Under the pieces are notes generated by a model, which searched no databases, had not been told where the DNA came from, and saw nothing but the letters and a program-made list of their open reading frames with translations. Source: Psoroptes ovis (taxonomy: Eukaryota; Arthropoda; Arachnida; Sarcoptiformes; Psoroptidae). Taken from it: a DNA stretch of 64,000 nucleotides. Of the stretch, positions 13,601 to 27,457 are shown piece after piece (within the stretch, counting starts at the first letter, position 1; every line of letters starts with the position of its first letter). Location: the NCBI GenBank assembly GCA_002943765.1, contig PQWQ01000004.1, positions 2,356,001 through 2,420,000 of the forward strand, written 5' to 3'. A program made the position numbers and the translations under genes.

Positions 13601-16600
13601 TCACTTACAATGATTACACACATAAATGAGTGCTTGAAATGTTATGTTATTTCATTCAAGAAATTATTATTACTATTATTAATATCTTTTATTTTATTAT
13701 TATTATCAAAATAATCCAAATACATCTTAGTGATAATGATAATATTGATAATAGTATTAATTTTTATTTGGAAAAAAAAGAATCTAAATCAAAACACTTA
13801 AGGATTATGTTTTTCTTTTTTTCTTTTTTTGATTATGATTATTATTATTGTTTCATATTCTTGGATTTTTTTTTTTTTTTGGATTTTCTCTGGATGATAT
13901 AATTTATAAGCGTATTTAATAAAGCGTATACTTTTTCGGATGCTTCGATAAAAATCGATTGAATCATTGTTGAAATATGAGAATTTTACGGATTTCATTT
14001 AGAAAAAAATGAATTTTCATGAAATTTTTAATCATTTCTAATCAATTTTCCAAGAATTTTTTCGAAAATATTATTTATTTCTGTTGAAAAATGGAAAATG
14101 TGAGAAAAATTTCAAACAGAAAACAGCGAAAACAGAAATTCCATACATTCTTAATTATAATTTTCATTAATAATAAAGACCCAAACAAGAATCAATAATG
14201 AAAACAACCGAAGAATTTGAAAGAAAAATGATTGAATGAATATATTAAACGCTGATAAAGGGTTGTCCAATAAGTTCATGTCAATTTTCTACGGGCATTT
14301 TGATTGATTAAATGCGAATAAACTTTATTGGACAGCCCGACATAGTGACACTATGAATTTTGCACTACAAATTTTGTACCACAAATTTCTTTCTTTTTTT
14401 TTCATTGTTCCACAAACCATTCATTCATCATTTAGTCAATCAACATTTTTGTTTGATTATTTGTTCAATTTACTTTCAATTACTATCATTATTATTATTA
14501 TTATGAATATTAATATATTCATATTTCAATGATGAATGGAAAACACTAACAAATGCGCTCATTTATTCATTATTTGAACAGAAAAATTTGAAATATTCAT
14601 ATTGAAAACAGATAGAGAGCGAAACGAAAATTTGACTATCAATCAATTTTTCAATTTTTTCCAACAATTTTCAAAATACTGCAATTATAAAATTCATGTC
14701 AGAATTAATGTAGTGAAGCAAACATTGAAATTTTATTCATTTTCATTTTCATGAATTTTCCAATCAAATTTTTTTGAATAAAATTTTCCATTTCATTGAT
14801 TTCCAATCAGTCTCATCATCAAATTAACCTTGTTTATGGAGGTAAATCAAATATTTTTTCATATTTCATTATATTTTTTTTTCGTATGTGCATGACTACA
14901 ATTATGCAACTACAACTAATGATTATTAATTAAATAATAATGACGATAATAATCATTTCATAATAAAATAATTAGCCGGGTGTTGACTACTAAACAATTT
15001 CGAATTTTGCTTCAATGGATTTCGATTTGATTTGTAATAATCATCGAATTTGAATGAGAATTTTTTTTTGCCTGGAATAGGTGAATTGGCAATTTTTCCC
15101 AATTTTTTCTGATTTCAATTGCAGGGAAACACCTAAATTATTTTCGAAATTCTGTTTTTCTCGTGAATATCATTGATTCATTTCATTATTTTTCAATAAT
15201 TCTTTTTTTTTCAAGTGAAAAAAAATCAGATTACAATTCAATTTAAACAAATAAAAATTTTTGAAAAAAATAAATTCATAAAACTAATTGCTTCAAGGTA
15301 TTATCATCATTATAATCATTGTTTATCAATCCAAAAATAAATCAAGAAATGATTTTTTGACATGAAAACAGAGCTAAATTAAAAAAATTTAATTAATTTG
15401 ATATTTGTGAACATTTTTGAAAAAAATCAATTCTTCATTTTTCAATGGAATTTTTCAAATTATTACTGAAATAATAATATTGTCACATTTCGTGATAATT
15501 TCAAGGAACAAATAGCTTGACAAAGTGCTTCCATCATTAAAAATGAAATTATTTCGCAATAAATCGAACCCAATATCTCTATTATTTATTTGTTTTCGCT
15601 CTAAAAGTTTCAGGTGTTAATCCTTAGTTATTTGACAAATTATTTCGATGTTTATTATTATTTATTATTATCATTATTATTATTATTAACAGCAGCAGCA
15701 ACAATAGAATTCAAACAATAAATTTCTTAGGAACTTTATAATGATGATGTTATCTTGAACAAAGAACAAAGAATTGAACAAGAATAGAAAATAAAGTGTT
15801 CAATAAATTCAAGACAATAAAAGTAAATTGAATTGAAAGTAAGATGAATTGGATGTGGAAACAATGAATTTAATTCCGGAAATAATTTACATTTACAATC
15901 AATTTTTTTGTCATAAATTTAATAATGAAATAAGGGAAACAATATCATTTTGCTGTTTGTTCGTATCAACAAATTGCTCCTGTCATTAATAAATATTCAT
16001 TCATTGATGATAAATCATTCAAAATTGCGATTTAACAAAGTAAAATTCATGTAATTTCGAGTATTTCTTGTTAAATATGAATATTTCTACATTTATTTAT
16101 GAATTTTCGAATTCCGAACGAATTGAAAAGAAAGTATTTCCAGAATTGAATATGTTTTCACTTATTTCACTGAATCAAATATTGAATTGAATAATTTAAA
16201 TATTTCAATTCAACAATCGTCATCATTTTGTTATTATTCGTTCTGGGCCAATTGTTTTTGCCTGGAACATGTTTTCTGTCAAATGAAAAATGATGTAAAA
16301 AATGTAAAATAAAAAATTTATTGAAATCATTTGAAAAAATGTGGAGACGTTGCCTATGATGATGTATAATAAAATTGTTGTCAAAGGCTTTGTTTGTGCT
16401 TGATGCAGTCACATCAATTTCGAAAAATGAAAATGTTGACAAAATATAAAATAAAATAATGACAAATAATAGATTTTACATTGAAAATGTATATTTGATG
16501 ATTGAAATATATTTATTATTTCATTTTACAATTCATTTTTTCTTTATTTTGATTTTGATTTTTAAATAAAAAAGTAAACTTTGTAATCAATTTGTTATCA

Positions 16601-17719
16601 ATTTCAGAAATATGTAGGATTATATTAAAAATAAATAAAGCTTGGATATCAGAGACCATTATTATTGAGTTCCAAGTCATATTGAAACTACAATTGTGCT
16701 TTTGCAGCGAATGATTCTCTATTTGTCCCTACAGTCGAATCACACCAAACACAAATCAATGATTTTTACTTTGATATTTCCAATTCGATCATTTGTCAAT
16801 CGAAAAACATTGTCCAATTTGAAAAATTGCTCTTCGAGCAAATTACAAATTTCCCAAATTTCCAATGGCTACACTTTTACACATTCATTTTGTTACATTT
16901 TTGCCATACATCAATCGCTCGAGATTCTTTCAATTCAATGATTGCTCATCATTGCTGGGATATAATTGAAATTGAAAATTAGTCAAAATGATTGATTTTT
17001 CTTTGATGTATTTTTCCTTTTGTTTGTTTGTTTGTTTGATTATCGATTAAATTTTCGATATTTTTATATTGTATAATTACAATTCTTCTGGTGAAAATTC
17101 ATTATTCCTCTGAAATTTCTCATATCATTGAATTCTTATTCTCGTCCTTTTCTTCGATTATGCTTCAGAGCAAAAAAGCAAATAGAAATAAATCAATTTC
17201 AATTCTAGAAAATACAATGATATCAACATTGTCTGCGAACGACTGACTTGCTGACTATTTTTTCCATAATTTTTCGTATCTCGAGACTGAATGTAACCAA
17301 AATTGAATGTCCTTGTAATAGATATCCAATGCTCCAAGTCCATTATATATTTTTTGTTTTGTTTTGGTTTGGTTTTTCATTCAATTTCTATTATTTCTTC
17401 TCTTTTTGATTATCTAATAATGAAATTTTTTTTCTCATAGAAATTCATCTATATATGTTTGTATTTTGTATACATTTGTATAGATATAATGATAAATGAT
17501 TTATGATTTAATTTTTGGCTTCAATAATTTTTTGCTTGTTTGAATTTTATTTCGTTGAAATGATTTTAAAGATTTCAAACGATTCCATTGCCATCTGCCG
17601 TTTGGGATTGAAATTTGTGTTTGAAAAAACATGAAAAACAAAACAAAAACATGTGATTTTGTATTTCGAGATTTTTTGAAATTTGTGACTTTTAAATTTG
17701 AAATGTTTCTGGTGTCAAA
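7657..17719. other. 10-kb gene-poor spacer between divergent brp and GFM2 starts
   Basis: No reading frame here shows family motifs, sensible codon composition or a convincing splice pattern; those over 60 codons are Phe/Ile/Asn/Tyr-rich noise of AT-rich DNA. It must hold the promoters of brp (leftwards) and GFM2 (rightwards) and possibly non-coding 5' exons of brp. I cannot place a TATA box or start site reliably. Local content: a short ATG/GAT microsatellite near 8145-8167, a GGAGAA run near 12795-12825, a GC-rich patch at 11129-11166 and a mariner-like hairpin at 14260-14338. Confidence 0.6.
14260..14338. mobile_element. Short mariner-like inverted-repeat element (MITE-like), copy 1
   Basis: About 79 bp with imperfect terminal inverted repeats. 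The left arm GGGTTGTCCAATAAGTT (from 14260) pairs with the right arm AAACTTTATTGGACAGCCC (to 14338), with one mismatch and one gap. No coding capacity. The ends resemble those of Tc1/mariner-type elements and of two similar hairpins at 46903-46976 and 55572-55646. A clean TA duplication is not obvious. Confidence 0.55.
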
Positions 17720-20167
17720 ATGTTGTCTTTATTGTTTAATAATTTTAAATTACCATTGAAAAAATATCATCGAAATCTCATTCATCCGTATATACGATCA
17801 TCCAGTTTCTCATCAAAAACTAAAACAAAATGTATTAGAAATATTGGTCTTGTTGCACATATCGATGCAGGTAAAACGACGACCACTGAACGTATGCTTT
17901 ATTATTCTGGTTTCAGTGAAAGAATCGGTGAAGTACATCATGGTGATACTGTTATGGATTTTATGGAACAAGAACGTGAACGTGGCATCACGATAACGAT
18001 GGCTGCAGCAACCATTGAATGGCTGAAACATCATATTAATATAATTGATACACCTGGTCATGTTGATTTTACATTCGAAGTTGAACGTTCATTATCAGTA
18101 TTGGATGGTGCAGTTATTGTTCTCGATTCAGCTGCTGGTGTACAAGCACAAACCATTAAAATATGGCGACAAGTGCGGCGATTTCAAATACCTGGTTTAT
18201 TTTATTTGAATAAAATGGATAAACCTAATTCATCATTAGAAAAATGTATGAAAAGTATTGAACAAAAATTGAAAATTGATCCTTTTTTATTGCAATTGCC
18301 TGTGAAAAATGAAGAGAAATTAATCGGTATAATTGATCTGGTTGATGGATCATATTGGCAATGGCCATCAGACTATAGTGATCGTATAGATTCTAATCAT
18401 ATCGAAAAGCATAATCTTTTATCCGGTGATATAAATGATAGCCATAAAAAATACCAAGAGGAAATGTATAATAAACGTGAATCATTGATATCAAAATTAT
18501 CAGATTATGATGAAATATTGACTGATCATGTATTATCATTAGAACATGTCCACAATATTGATCCTAAAATATTAAAGGATTCAATACGTAAATTATGTCT
18601 GCAGCAACAATTATATCCGATATTTTTAGGCAGTTCATATCGTAATATTGGTATCGAACCATTATTGAATGCTATTTGTGATTATTTACCTGAACCATTA
18701 GAAACGAACACCAATAAACAATTGTATGATTATTATACAAAAAATAAACAAAAATCCACTGAAAATTTATGTGCCTTAGTATTTAAAATTCATCATCATC
18801 AACGATTAGGTTTATTGACGTATTTACGAATATATTCTGGTTCATTGATCAACAATATGAATGTATATAATTTAAATCGACAAATTGTTGAAAAAATTGC
18901 AAAAATTTATCGTCCATTTGCTGATCATTTTCAAGAAATCAATATCAATAATAATGATCATAATAATGTGCAAACATCAATAACTACTGGAGATATTATT
19001 GTTGTATCTGGTTTACGACAAACAATTACTGGTGATACATTGGTACATTCAAGTTATGAAAATAATAACGATGTTGATTTACCGATATTAGCTGGAATTG
19101 AAATACCGGAACCTGTTTATTATTGTTCCCTAGAATGCCCGAGTGTATCTAAATTCAAACAATTAGAAATTGCATTGAAACAACTGCAACGTGAAGATCC
19201 ATCATTATTCGTCGATTTCGATAATAATACACAACAATTGATCATCAAAGGAATGGGTGAATTACATATCGAGGTAAAACAATTCATTATTGTTCGGTAT
19301 TTTTGGATAATTTATCCCTTTTTCTTTCATCTCATTTTTTAGATCATCAAAGAACGTATCCGACGTGAATATGGAATCAATGTTGAAACTGGACAATTAC
19401 AAGTATCATATCGTGAAATGATAACAAACAGTCATCGTGAAACAATTGAACAAACAAAAATGATTAATGGTCATCGAAATAATATTAAAATTACTTGCGA
19501 AGTACAACCAAAATCCAATTTGCTTGATAAACAAATGGATATCAATATTGGAGATGATCATTTAATTGAAGAAAAAAACCTGAAAAGAAAATTTGATCCA
19601 TTATCTCTGTTAAAAATTGTAAATACAAAAGAAAATAATTTATCTAGTCAAATACGACCATGGCAATTGAAAGCGATCGGTTCTGGCATACAAAAAGCCC
19701 TTGAATATGGTCCATTATTTTCCTTTCCAGTGGTTGGTGTACAAATATTTTTATATGAATTTGAAATAAGTTCATCGTCACAAATATTATGTCCGTTGAT
19801 AACGAATGTAACGAGTCATTGTATTTTACAAGCATTGAAAAAATCCGATCCAATTTTAATGGAACCAATAATGCGTTTAGAAATTGTGACACCTGAACAA
19901 TTTATCGGTCCAATCATATCCGATTTGACGATGCGTCGTAGTAAAATATTGTCAAATAATCAAGAAAAAATCGACGATGAATATGAACAAAATAATGAAA
20001 GACAATTAATATCATTGACACCGTTGTCAGAATTATTGAATTATTCGACAAAATTACGAACGATAACATCTGGTATGGCAACTTTTGATTTACGTTTACA
20101 TTCATATCGACCATTGAGCAATGAACAAACAATTAATGTAATCAAATCTATTAGTGGAATCGAATAA
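17720..20167 (+). CDS. GFM2: Mitochondrial ribosome-recycling GTPase EF-G2 (GFM2), 2 exons
   Basis: Translational GTPase that with mitochondrial RRF splits mitoribosomes after termination (family knowledge). Exon 1 is 17720-19273 and exon 2 is 19343-20167, with a 69-bp GT/AG intron in phase 0; 792 aa, close to human GFM2 (about 779). The N-terminus (MLSLLFNNFKLPLKKYHRNL, then Ser/Arg-rich) is a plausible mitochondrial presequence. The GTPase domain shows G1 AHIDAGKT (residues 46-53), ERERGIT switch I, DTPGHVDF (G3) and NKMD (G4). GMGELHIE before the intron is the domain III/IV junction typical of EF-G, and exon 2 continues with IIKERIRREYG and the domain IV-V region. An alternative would be mtEF-G1; overall I favour GFM2. 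The stop codon lies inside an AATAAA. Confidence 0.92.
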
Positions 20168-20168
20168 A
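20163..20168 (+). promoter_or_regulatory. AATAAA polyadenylation signal overlapping the GFM2 stop codon
   Basis: The TAA stop of GFM2 (20165-20167) is embedded in AATAAA, and a second AATAAA lies at 20172-20177. It fits a very short 3' UTR, but function is inferred from the motif only. Confidence 0.4.
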
Positions 20169-23100
20169 CAAATAAATCAAATGATTATGTGATTTATTTC
20201 TTTCTCTTATTCAATGACAATTCAAAGAAGAATGCTTATAAAATTTACAAAAATTCTCAAATTTATTTATTGTTATTATAAATATCATACACGAATCCAT
20301 AAACAAACACATATTGTTTATTCATTTCATTTTTTTCTTTCTCTGTAAATTTACCATTCTACTAAATTGTTGTAAATGATGGAAAACGCCTTGGATTTGA
20401 AGTGATTTGAGCATTTATTTATTTTTATTTTGAAAATGAATTAATTTTGAAAAAAATTGAAATAAAATACTGGTTTTTTTATCTCCAAACACTTTTTCAT
20501 ACATTCATTCATCCATCTATTTATTCATTAATGTAAACACAAATGTTTTAAAAAATTCTGGTTTTTTTCAGAAAATAAGCTGAATCATAAACACCATTAA
20601 TTCATCCATTCATTTGTCATGTTGACCAGTTTTGTAAACACAGAAAAAACAACAACAGGCAATGCAAGAGGCGATCAAATACATATAAAATTTTGGATTG
20701 AAATGAATGATTCAAAAATGAATGAATAAACAAATGGATTGATGAATGATGATAAAGAAAAAAAATAATGAAAAACTTAAACAATGACGGCCATGTATTT
20801 TAATTTAATACTTTGATGGGTGTATATTAATAAATAAACAATAAATTCATCTAAAAATCATTAATATCAAGAATATAATTGATAATATTTCTCAAATCAT
20901 AAATTAATAAAGCAAAATTTGATGTAAAATCGTACAAATGATAATAATAATAATTAAGAAAACACATATTTTCAATTAAAGAATATAAGCATTATTGAAT
21001 GTATGTGCGAAATGAATATAATTTCAAAATATGATAAATAATAAATTAATTAATTTATGATAAAACAATTGAATTAATCCATTTGATTCAATTAATTCGT
21101 AGAATTTATTCGTTTACCCGTTGAATTAATTTGTTTATCCGTAAAATTAATTCGTTTATTTGCGAATAAATTAATAATTTTACCATTATTTTCAATTAAT
21201 TTCAATAAAATTTTCATGTGTTGGTGTTTTATTTTGTTTTTTTCGCACTTATTTTTAATCATGTTCCACTATCTTTGCTCTTAGTTGATTAATTTATGAT
21301 CAAATTTGATTAAAAAAAAGTGTTAATAAAAAAATGAATCATTTTTCGAAATGGAAATTCTATATAAAATCAAATTTTTTCTATTGACAAAGGCAAAAGT
21401 CAAAATTAAACCTGTTTTCATTTCAATCTTTTACTTTTTATTTTAACTCATTTGTTTGTGTGATTTTTTAGCATATGAAACGAGCTTATGAACTAAATCA
21501 AAGTAAAAACAAGTAAGAAAAAATCAAAGATTCAAATAACATCAACTTGTTGCTTTCCTTTTATTTTATATGTCCAGTCTTCATCATTATTATAATTAAT
21601 ACTTAAAGCTTGCCATTTTTTCTTCGTAAAAAATGGTCAAATCAATGCATGATTGCTGAATGACCATTGAATTTTGTTGGAAACAATCTATGAACAACTT
21701 GTAATCAGACAAAAAACTGCGAAAGAAAAAAAATTGAAATCACTTTTTGTTTGTGAATCAATGTTCATCAATAGAGCATTCAAGTCAAGCTTAATAATTT
21801 TCATTAACAAGACGAACAAAAACAAAAAACAAGGTTAATCATATGTTTATCATTAATAAATAAAAGCATTACTATTATTACTAATATGTTCTATGATATG
21901 CATATCATAGAATCGTTGTAAGAATCATTGTTACATGCATATATCTTTTACTTTGTGTTAATATATCTTCATTCATCGATGGCACCAAGAATCGCATACC
22001 AATATGAAATTGTATTCATGAACATATCAATCATCATCACAATCGATCAGTCAACAGCACGCACACTGAAGAAAAGGATAAAACATTTAATTCTTTTACC
22101 ATTTATTTTTTTACGAAATATACTTTTCTATTGCTTTTCATAAGGAAACGACTACGATATCAGCATCAACATAAACGACTACACAACAGCAACAGCAGCC
22201 GCAGCAGCAGCAACAGTAGAACATATTAAACTTGTTAGTTGACTTTTTTTTCCGATGATGATATATTTCAGTCATTTTTTTCTGCATTTTTTGATGCATT
22301 TCCATGTATCCCATCTATCCATTCATTCATTTATTTGTTCATTTATTCATGGTTTAATGTTGAATGTTTACACATTCATTCAAATGCATACATTGATGAT
22401 TTTCGTTCTAGTTCAATCCTTCAAATGAAATTAGCTAAAAGATTTTCTTGCAAAGAGAAAAATTGAACAAAAGTAAAAGAGCAAAAAGAGTATTTCAATT
22501 ATTTTAGCATTTGTATTACTTGACATGAAGCAATCATCATCATCAGAACAAAACATATTAAAAACATTCAACAGCAAACTTGATAGCGCAAAAGCTTTTT
22601 TTATTTGAAAAATTTCAATGCAGAAATAGTCGAGTTAGTCTTCATATTAATATTATTATTTATGATTATAACATTATTAATGATGATTGTAATAATAATG
22701 ATGAATAAATAGAAAGGAAGTAGTAATATGTTATTATGAAATATACAGATGAAGTGAACACAAATTGTCTTCTAAAGTTTGTTTCTTTGATATTTTTTTT
22801 CAAAATTTCTTACGAGAAAACATCTAAGAAATTGATTCCTAAATGAATAAATTGAATGAAATAACAACGATGATTAATTCTATAATTGACATGAAAATTT
22901 CAACATTGATTCATTCAAAATACAAATTTATTATTATGTATTATTATGAAATATGACACAAATAAACTACTACTGATGATGATGATCATAGTGGTGGTCA
23001 TTTTATTTTTTCAAATACAAATTCTTCGTGATTTTCAACAATTTCATAAATCGTGTTTGTGCAAGAATAACAGATGATCCAATACACGATATCCGCCAAC

Positions 23101-24589
23101 AATCCATTCGGTCCACAAATTCATTAATTTATTACAGCCATCAACGACAACATGATTCATTAGGTATTGATGAACATTAATTTATTTACACACACAAATA
23201 TCCACATGCATTCCCATAGAATTATGCATGAAAATAATTACAAATGCAATCACAATTACAATTTGCAAATAAATTACAGCAACAATTGAACATAAATAAT
23301 AATTACAAATAATCAAAATATGAATGAAAATTTTGTGCAAAATTTGAAATAAATTAAAATTAAATTGAATTCAATTCAATTGAATCATATATCCAATTTC
23401 ACCATAAATTTTGTGCTGAATGAATGAAACATAAATAAATCAATAAAATCCAATTATTTATTTGTCATTATCATTATTATTGTTGATTATTATCATCATC
23501 ATAATTGTATTGTTCATCGAAACATAAATTATATGAATATCGACGACAAAAAACAATGAAAAACAACAAAAATTATCCCAAATATTCAACAAACATTGAA
23601 ATAAATTATATTTCTTTGAAAAAAAATTACAGAAAATTTTCATTTGTTGTGTGTTGAATGAATGAAGGGGAAAAAAAGAGAGAAATACACACATAGACAA
23701 ACACGTATGTTCTACTGAATGAATGGAAATAATGACAATGATGATGTTCGATGTATTCATTCATTCAGCAATGTATGTATCTTCAGGATGAAATTTTCCT
23801 TGAAAAAGTTTGAAGAGTTTAAATTTTATTTTGAAAAAATGAACGTTAATTACATTTGTTAGTTGTAATTACCATTATTGTGTGTTATTAGTGGTGAATA
23901 TAACTCAATATTTACAATAAGCAACGAAATTTCACAACAATCAACAATAACAAACAACAATATGAAATTTGAATTTATGTGGAAAATAAATGTGAATTTA
24001 TGTGTAAAAATCATGTTTACACATCAACAACAATTAATGGATTTCATATGTTTGTAAACAAAGTGGTCATATACATGTGTGTTTGTATTTGTATTCATAT
24101 TTCATGCATTTGTACCTGTTGATTTATTATTTTTCATTATTAATTATTAGTACTATTTTTTTAAAAATTATTGATCCATGTGTTAAATGAGTTGATGTTT
24201 ACTTGTGAAATGTTTGGTTGTTGAATTTTTCATTGTTTATTTGTTTGTTTTTCTATTTTTTCAAATTCTTATTATTTCTGGCATTCAATATTCTGTTTGA
24301 TTTCTTTTTTCTTTTTTTTGAGCCTACACATTTAAATATTCACGAATATTTGAATATATTTTTTCATGTTTTTGTTCTGAATCATGTTTCATGAATGTTT
24401 AAGGTGTTTGTATGCATATGTGTGCCTATGTATGCGCATCAACGCTTATCAATGCTTATATACAGAATAAATTGATGATAAAATGCAATTTATTCAAAGA
24501 TTATCAATCAATGTTTGAATAGTTTTATAATTCTCTAATTGTTTCATATTTCTTTGTTCTCAAATACTCATATAAAATAAATTCAAAAA
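20168..24589. other. Intergenic, no gene seen
   Basis: 4.4 kb of AT-rich sequence between GFM2 and the Shisa-like gene, both on the plus strand. Reading frames of 70-100 codons here are low-complexity and lack motifs. It holds a 21-bp tandem repeat at 21109-21174 and a CAG/CAA-rich patch near 22185-22215. The promoter of the downstream gene should lie in the last part but is not recognisable. Confidence 0.6.
21109..21174. repeat. Imperfect 21-bp tandem repeat, three copies
   Basis: Units start at 21109, 21130 and 21151 with consensus TTCGTTTAYCCGTTRAATTAA; the third is longer by 3 bp. A partial copy precedes at about 21096. Confidence 0.7.
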
Positions 24590-25567
24590 ATGCAATCCGA
24601 GCCATATGATCAACATTATCATCATCGACCATTTAGTGATGAAATTATATTCATGATAACAAAATCGATTAAGATTGATGAAAATCATAAAAATAATTCA
24701 AAAATGTATCAGTATAATAATAATAATAAATATACAAAAATTTCATTAAGAAAACAAATAAATTTATTACCATCATTTATATTTGTAACACTGTTCGGTA
24801 TGTATTGAATTAATTTATTTGTGTAATATTATTTATAAATATTAATTCAATCAAAATCAATTAAGGTCAATCAAAATGATTGAATTGAATGAGTTTGTCA
24901 ATTTTTATAAATTAAATATAATTGATTCAATTTATATTTTTCTTCCTTTATTTTAGGTATTGTAAATAGTGAAATATGTCGTCAAATAATATCAAATTCA
25001 TCAAAAATTGATATCACTACATTTGAATGTCCTAGATTATTTGAATCAAGAATAAAATCATGGTGTTGTCATTCGAATACATTACAGCCAACATGTTGTC
25101 CATGGAGTGAACGTATTCGTGAATCAGAACAAAAACAACAATTAACATTGACAATCATTGTACGCAATCTATTTATTATAATAATATCAGCATTTTTATT
25201 ATTAATCATATTATATTGTATTTGTAAATTTAAAAATAATCGTAAAATTTTATATTATGGATCACCATCATCAAATTTATATTGTCGAACACCACCACCA
25301 CATACAATGGTTGATCCAAGTTGTCCACCGGCAACAGCATTCACTCAACATTCGCTAACACTCAATAATAATAATACCAACGATAATAATACTGATAATA
25401 ATTATGAACAATCATCATCAATATTAGATCCACCACCACCATATTATTTGATTGAACAGGAAAATAAAAACAATAACATAAATAATAATAATACTAATAT
25501 AAATAATATAAATCAATATCAAAATCATCAATTCCAGACACAGCAACAACAACAACAAATACAATAA
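24590..25567 (+). CDS. Single-pass membrane protein, Shisa / VOPP1-WBP1 type, with PPxY motif
   Basis: Two exons, 24590-24797 and 24957-25567, joined in phase 1 by a 159-bp GT/AG intron; 272 aa to the first stop. A hydrophobic stretch LLPSFIFVTLFGIVNS spans the junction and looks like a signal peptide or anchor, so the true start may be an internal Met rather than the ATG at 24590. The ectodomain has a Cys pattern C...C...CC...CC (ICRQ, FECPRLF, WCCHS, TCCPW), then a transmembrane segment FIIIISAFLLLIILYCI and a cytosolic tail with SCPPAT, Asn repeats and DPPPPYYL, a PPxY motif that usually binds WW domains of Nedd4-type ligases. Cys-rich short ectodomain, one TM and PPxY are the hallmarks of Shisa-like/VOPP1/WBP1 proteins; I cannot say which subfamily. 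The frame stays open for 36 codons beyond the TAA at 25565 (see separate entry). Confidence 0.72.
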
Positions 25568-25678
25568 CAATCCATGCCATCAACGATTGTAACAATGAAT
25601 ACGGATGTTTCCAATCAACAACAACAACCACAACTCCAACAACATCATCATCAACAGGAATCAAATGGAAATGTTTGA
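25565..25678 (+). other. Candidate stop-codon readthrough extension of the Shisa-like gene
   Basis: The TAA at 25565-25567 is followed in the same frame by CAA TCC ATG and 36 sense codons ending at TGA (25676-25678), immediately followed by a second in-frame stop, TAA. The extension (QSMPSTIVTMNTDVSNQQQQ, then Pro/Gln/His-rich, ending ESNGNV) has the same Gln/Asn-rich character as the upstream tail. CAA-stop-CAA resembles the leaky tobamovirus-type context (stop-CAR-YYA), although the last codon is TCC. It could equally be a recent nonsense change or a base-call error. Confidence 0.45.
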
Positions 25679-26200
25679 TAAATTGAATTGATCTAGATTA
25701 TTATTATTATTATTTCGTTAACTCAAAAAACAAATTAATGCCAAAACAAATTTCGCACTGTTTTTTCTTGATTTGTCATTTGAAATGAATTTAAATTCAT
25801 TTTAATTTGATTCAATTTTTGAAAAACAAATCAAAAATCAAAGATCTAATCAATGGTATTCCAGTTACATATATGAATTTATTCGAATGTTTTCATTTTT
25901 ATTTTATTTTCATTTTTCTTTGACAAATGTATACTCAAATGTTTTATTTCAATATGATGAATTTATTTTGTTCGTTTTGAAACTCACTGTTCACTGTTCT
26001 TTACTGAAATCTTTGACTATTTTAATTATTTTCATTATTATTCAAATCGCTACAGATTCTAATTATTCAATATTTTTCTTTTGTATTTTTTTTTAATTTT
26101 AAATATTAGGATGTTTACATTCTATTAAAAATATTTATTTTTATAAATTGGACCTTCACCATTAATAAGGTTTAATTTCATTTTTTATTTTTGATTTAAT
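25679..26200. other. Intergenic, no gene seen
   Basis: About 520 bases of AT-rich sequence between the Shisa-like gene and the transposon. Presumably the 3' UTR of the former plus spacer; no recognised motif. Confidence 0.5.
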
Positions 26201-26202
26201 TA

Positions 26203-26227
26203 TTACCTTGTCCGGCGTAAAGTTAGG
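26203..26227 (+). repeat. Left terminal inverted repeat of the 1280-bp transposon
   Basis: 25 bp beginning TTACCTTGTCCGG, preceded by TA. It pairs with 27458-27482 with one mismatch at position 14. Confidence 0.8.
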
Positions 26228-27457
26228 GTGACATCTATCTAAATAATTCAGCAATCGCTTGATGTTTCGGGGCCAAATTTTCACCACTAGTACTGGGACT
26301 AATGCTTCATCGAAAAAAAAAGAATTTTCGAATTTCCCTCAGAGATGACCCTAGAGTGGCCCATTTTAAAAAGGTCCAATAAAAACAGCATGATTTTGAC
26401 AAAATCATCATAATTCCAGGATTCACAGCTTCCAGAATCCAAAAACAATTGTGGGAAATTTTGATGGGCCTAGGATATTCTCAGAAAACAGAAGAAAAAT
26501 CGATGATATCAATCATCAGTAGGAGAAAAAGCTCAAAAATGATCGAAGACTAGTCGTTTGTTTAAGGGTTGAAAAAGACCCGAGAATCCGAGGAATCAAA
26601 AAAATGTTTCAAGAATGTAAGAGCCTGGAATGTTGGTGATCTGTTCCTCAAATTTGAAGTTCCTATGAGCCTTGTGTGGAACATAACACCCCTAAAATCA
26701 AAGCAAGTCAGATTTCGAAAAATTCGAATCCAACAATGGGACCCAAGACCAAATCACCTTGAAAAAAGATTGATGTCACAAGAGTTCACTTTGCTCAACA
26801 CGTCTCTCAAAGTGATAGTGACACATTTCTCCCACTGAAAAATTCTGGGCCCCACTACAGCATACTCTTGTTGAAGGAAGTGGAAATTTTACCCAGTTAA
26901 ATAAGAGCTAGGACCAAAATTTTTACAACAGGGATTGGGTGAGAGAATAGCATTCTCATCATGACCATGGATATCCATGTCATCGTCTTTCGGCATCTCT
27001 GGCACGAAAATTAAGCAATAACAACCAAGGCCCATAGGACGTTAATCGGGACCCATGGCCCGTTCAAGAATGGTTGAAAAAGACTGCAAGGATATGATAT
27101 TCTTCTTGATAATGTTTGGTTCCATGAAAATTAAGTTGTCACGTGATTATCCCTGAAAAACTATTTTGACATTTAAAGTCGGGTCAATATGACCCAGGTC
27201 ATAATTTTTGTGACCAAAACTGTCTTGTCTCGTGAAAATATGGATTTCAAGCATTCGATTACAAAATTTAAATATTTCCAAAAATACTGCTAATTTGGTC
27301 ATTTTGAACAGTTTGCAAAAGGGCCATTTTGACAAGGTCCCTATGGTACTTGGGCCTTGAAAATCATTTATAAGGTTTGAAGAAAACTAAATTTTATTAT
27401 GTTAAAGTTTCGCTAAGAAATCTTCAATAGTTTTTGAAAAAATTGAATTTGAACACT

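Noticed and set aside
26569..26838. 89-codon frame inside the 1280-bp transposon
   Set aside because: No DDE or other transposase motif and no ATG context; the element looks non-coding.
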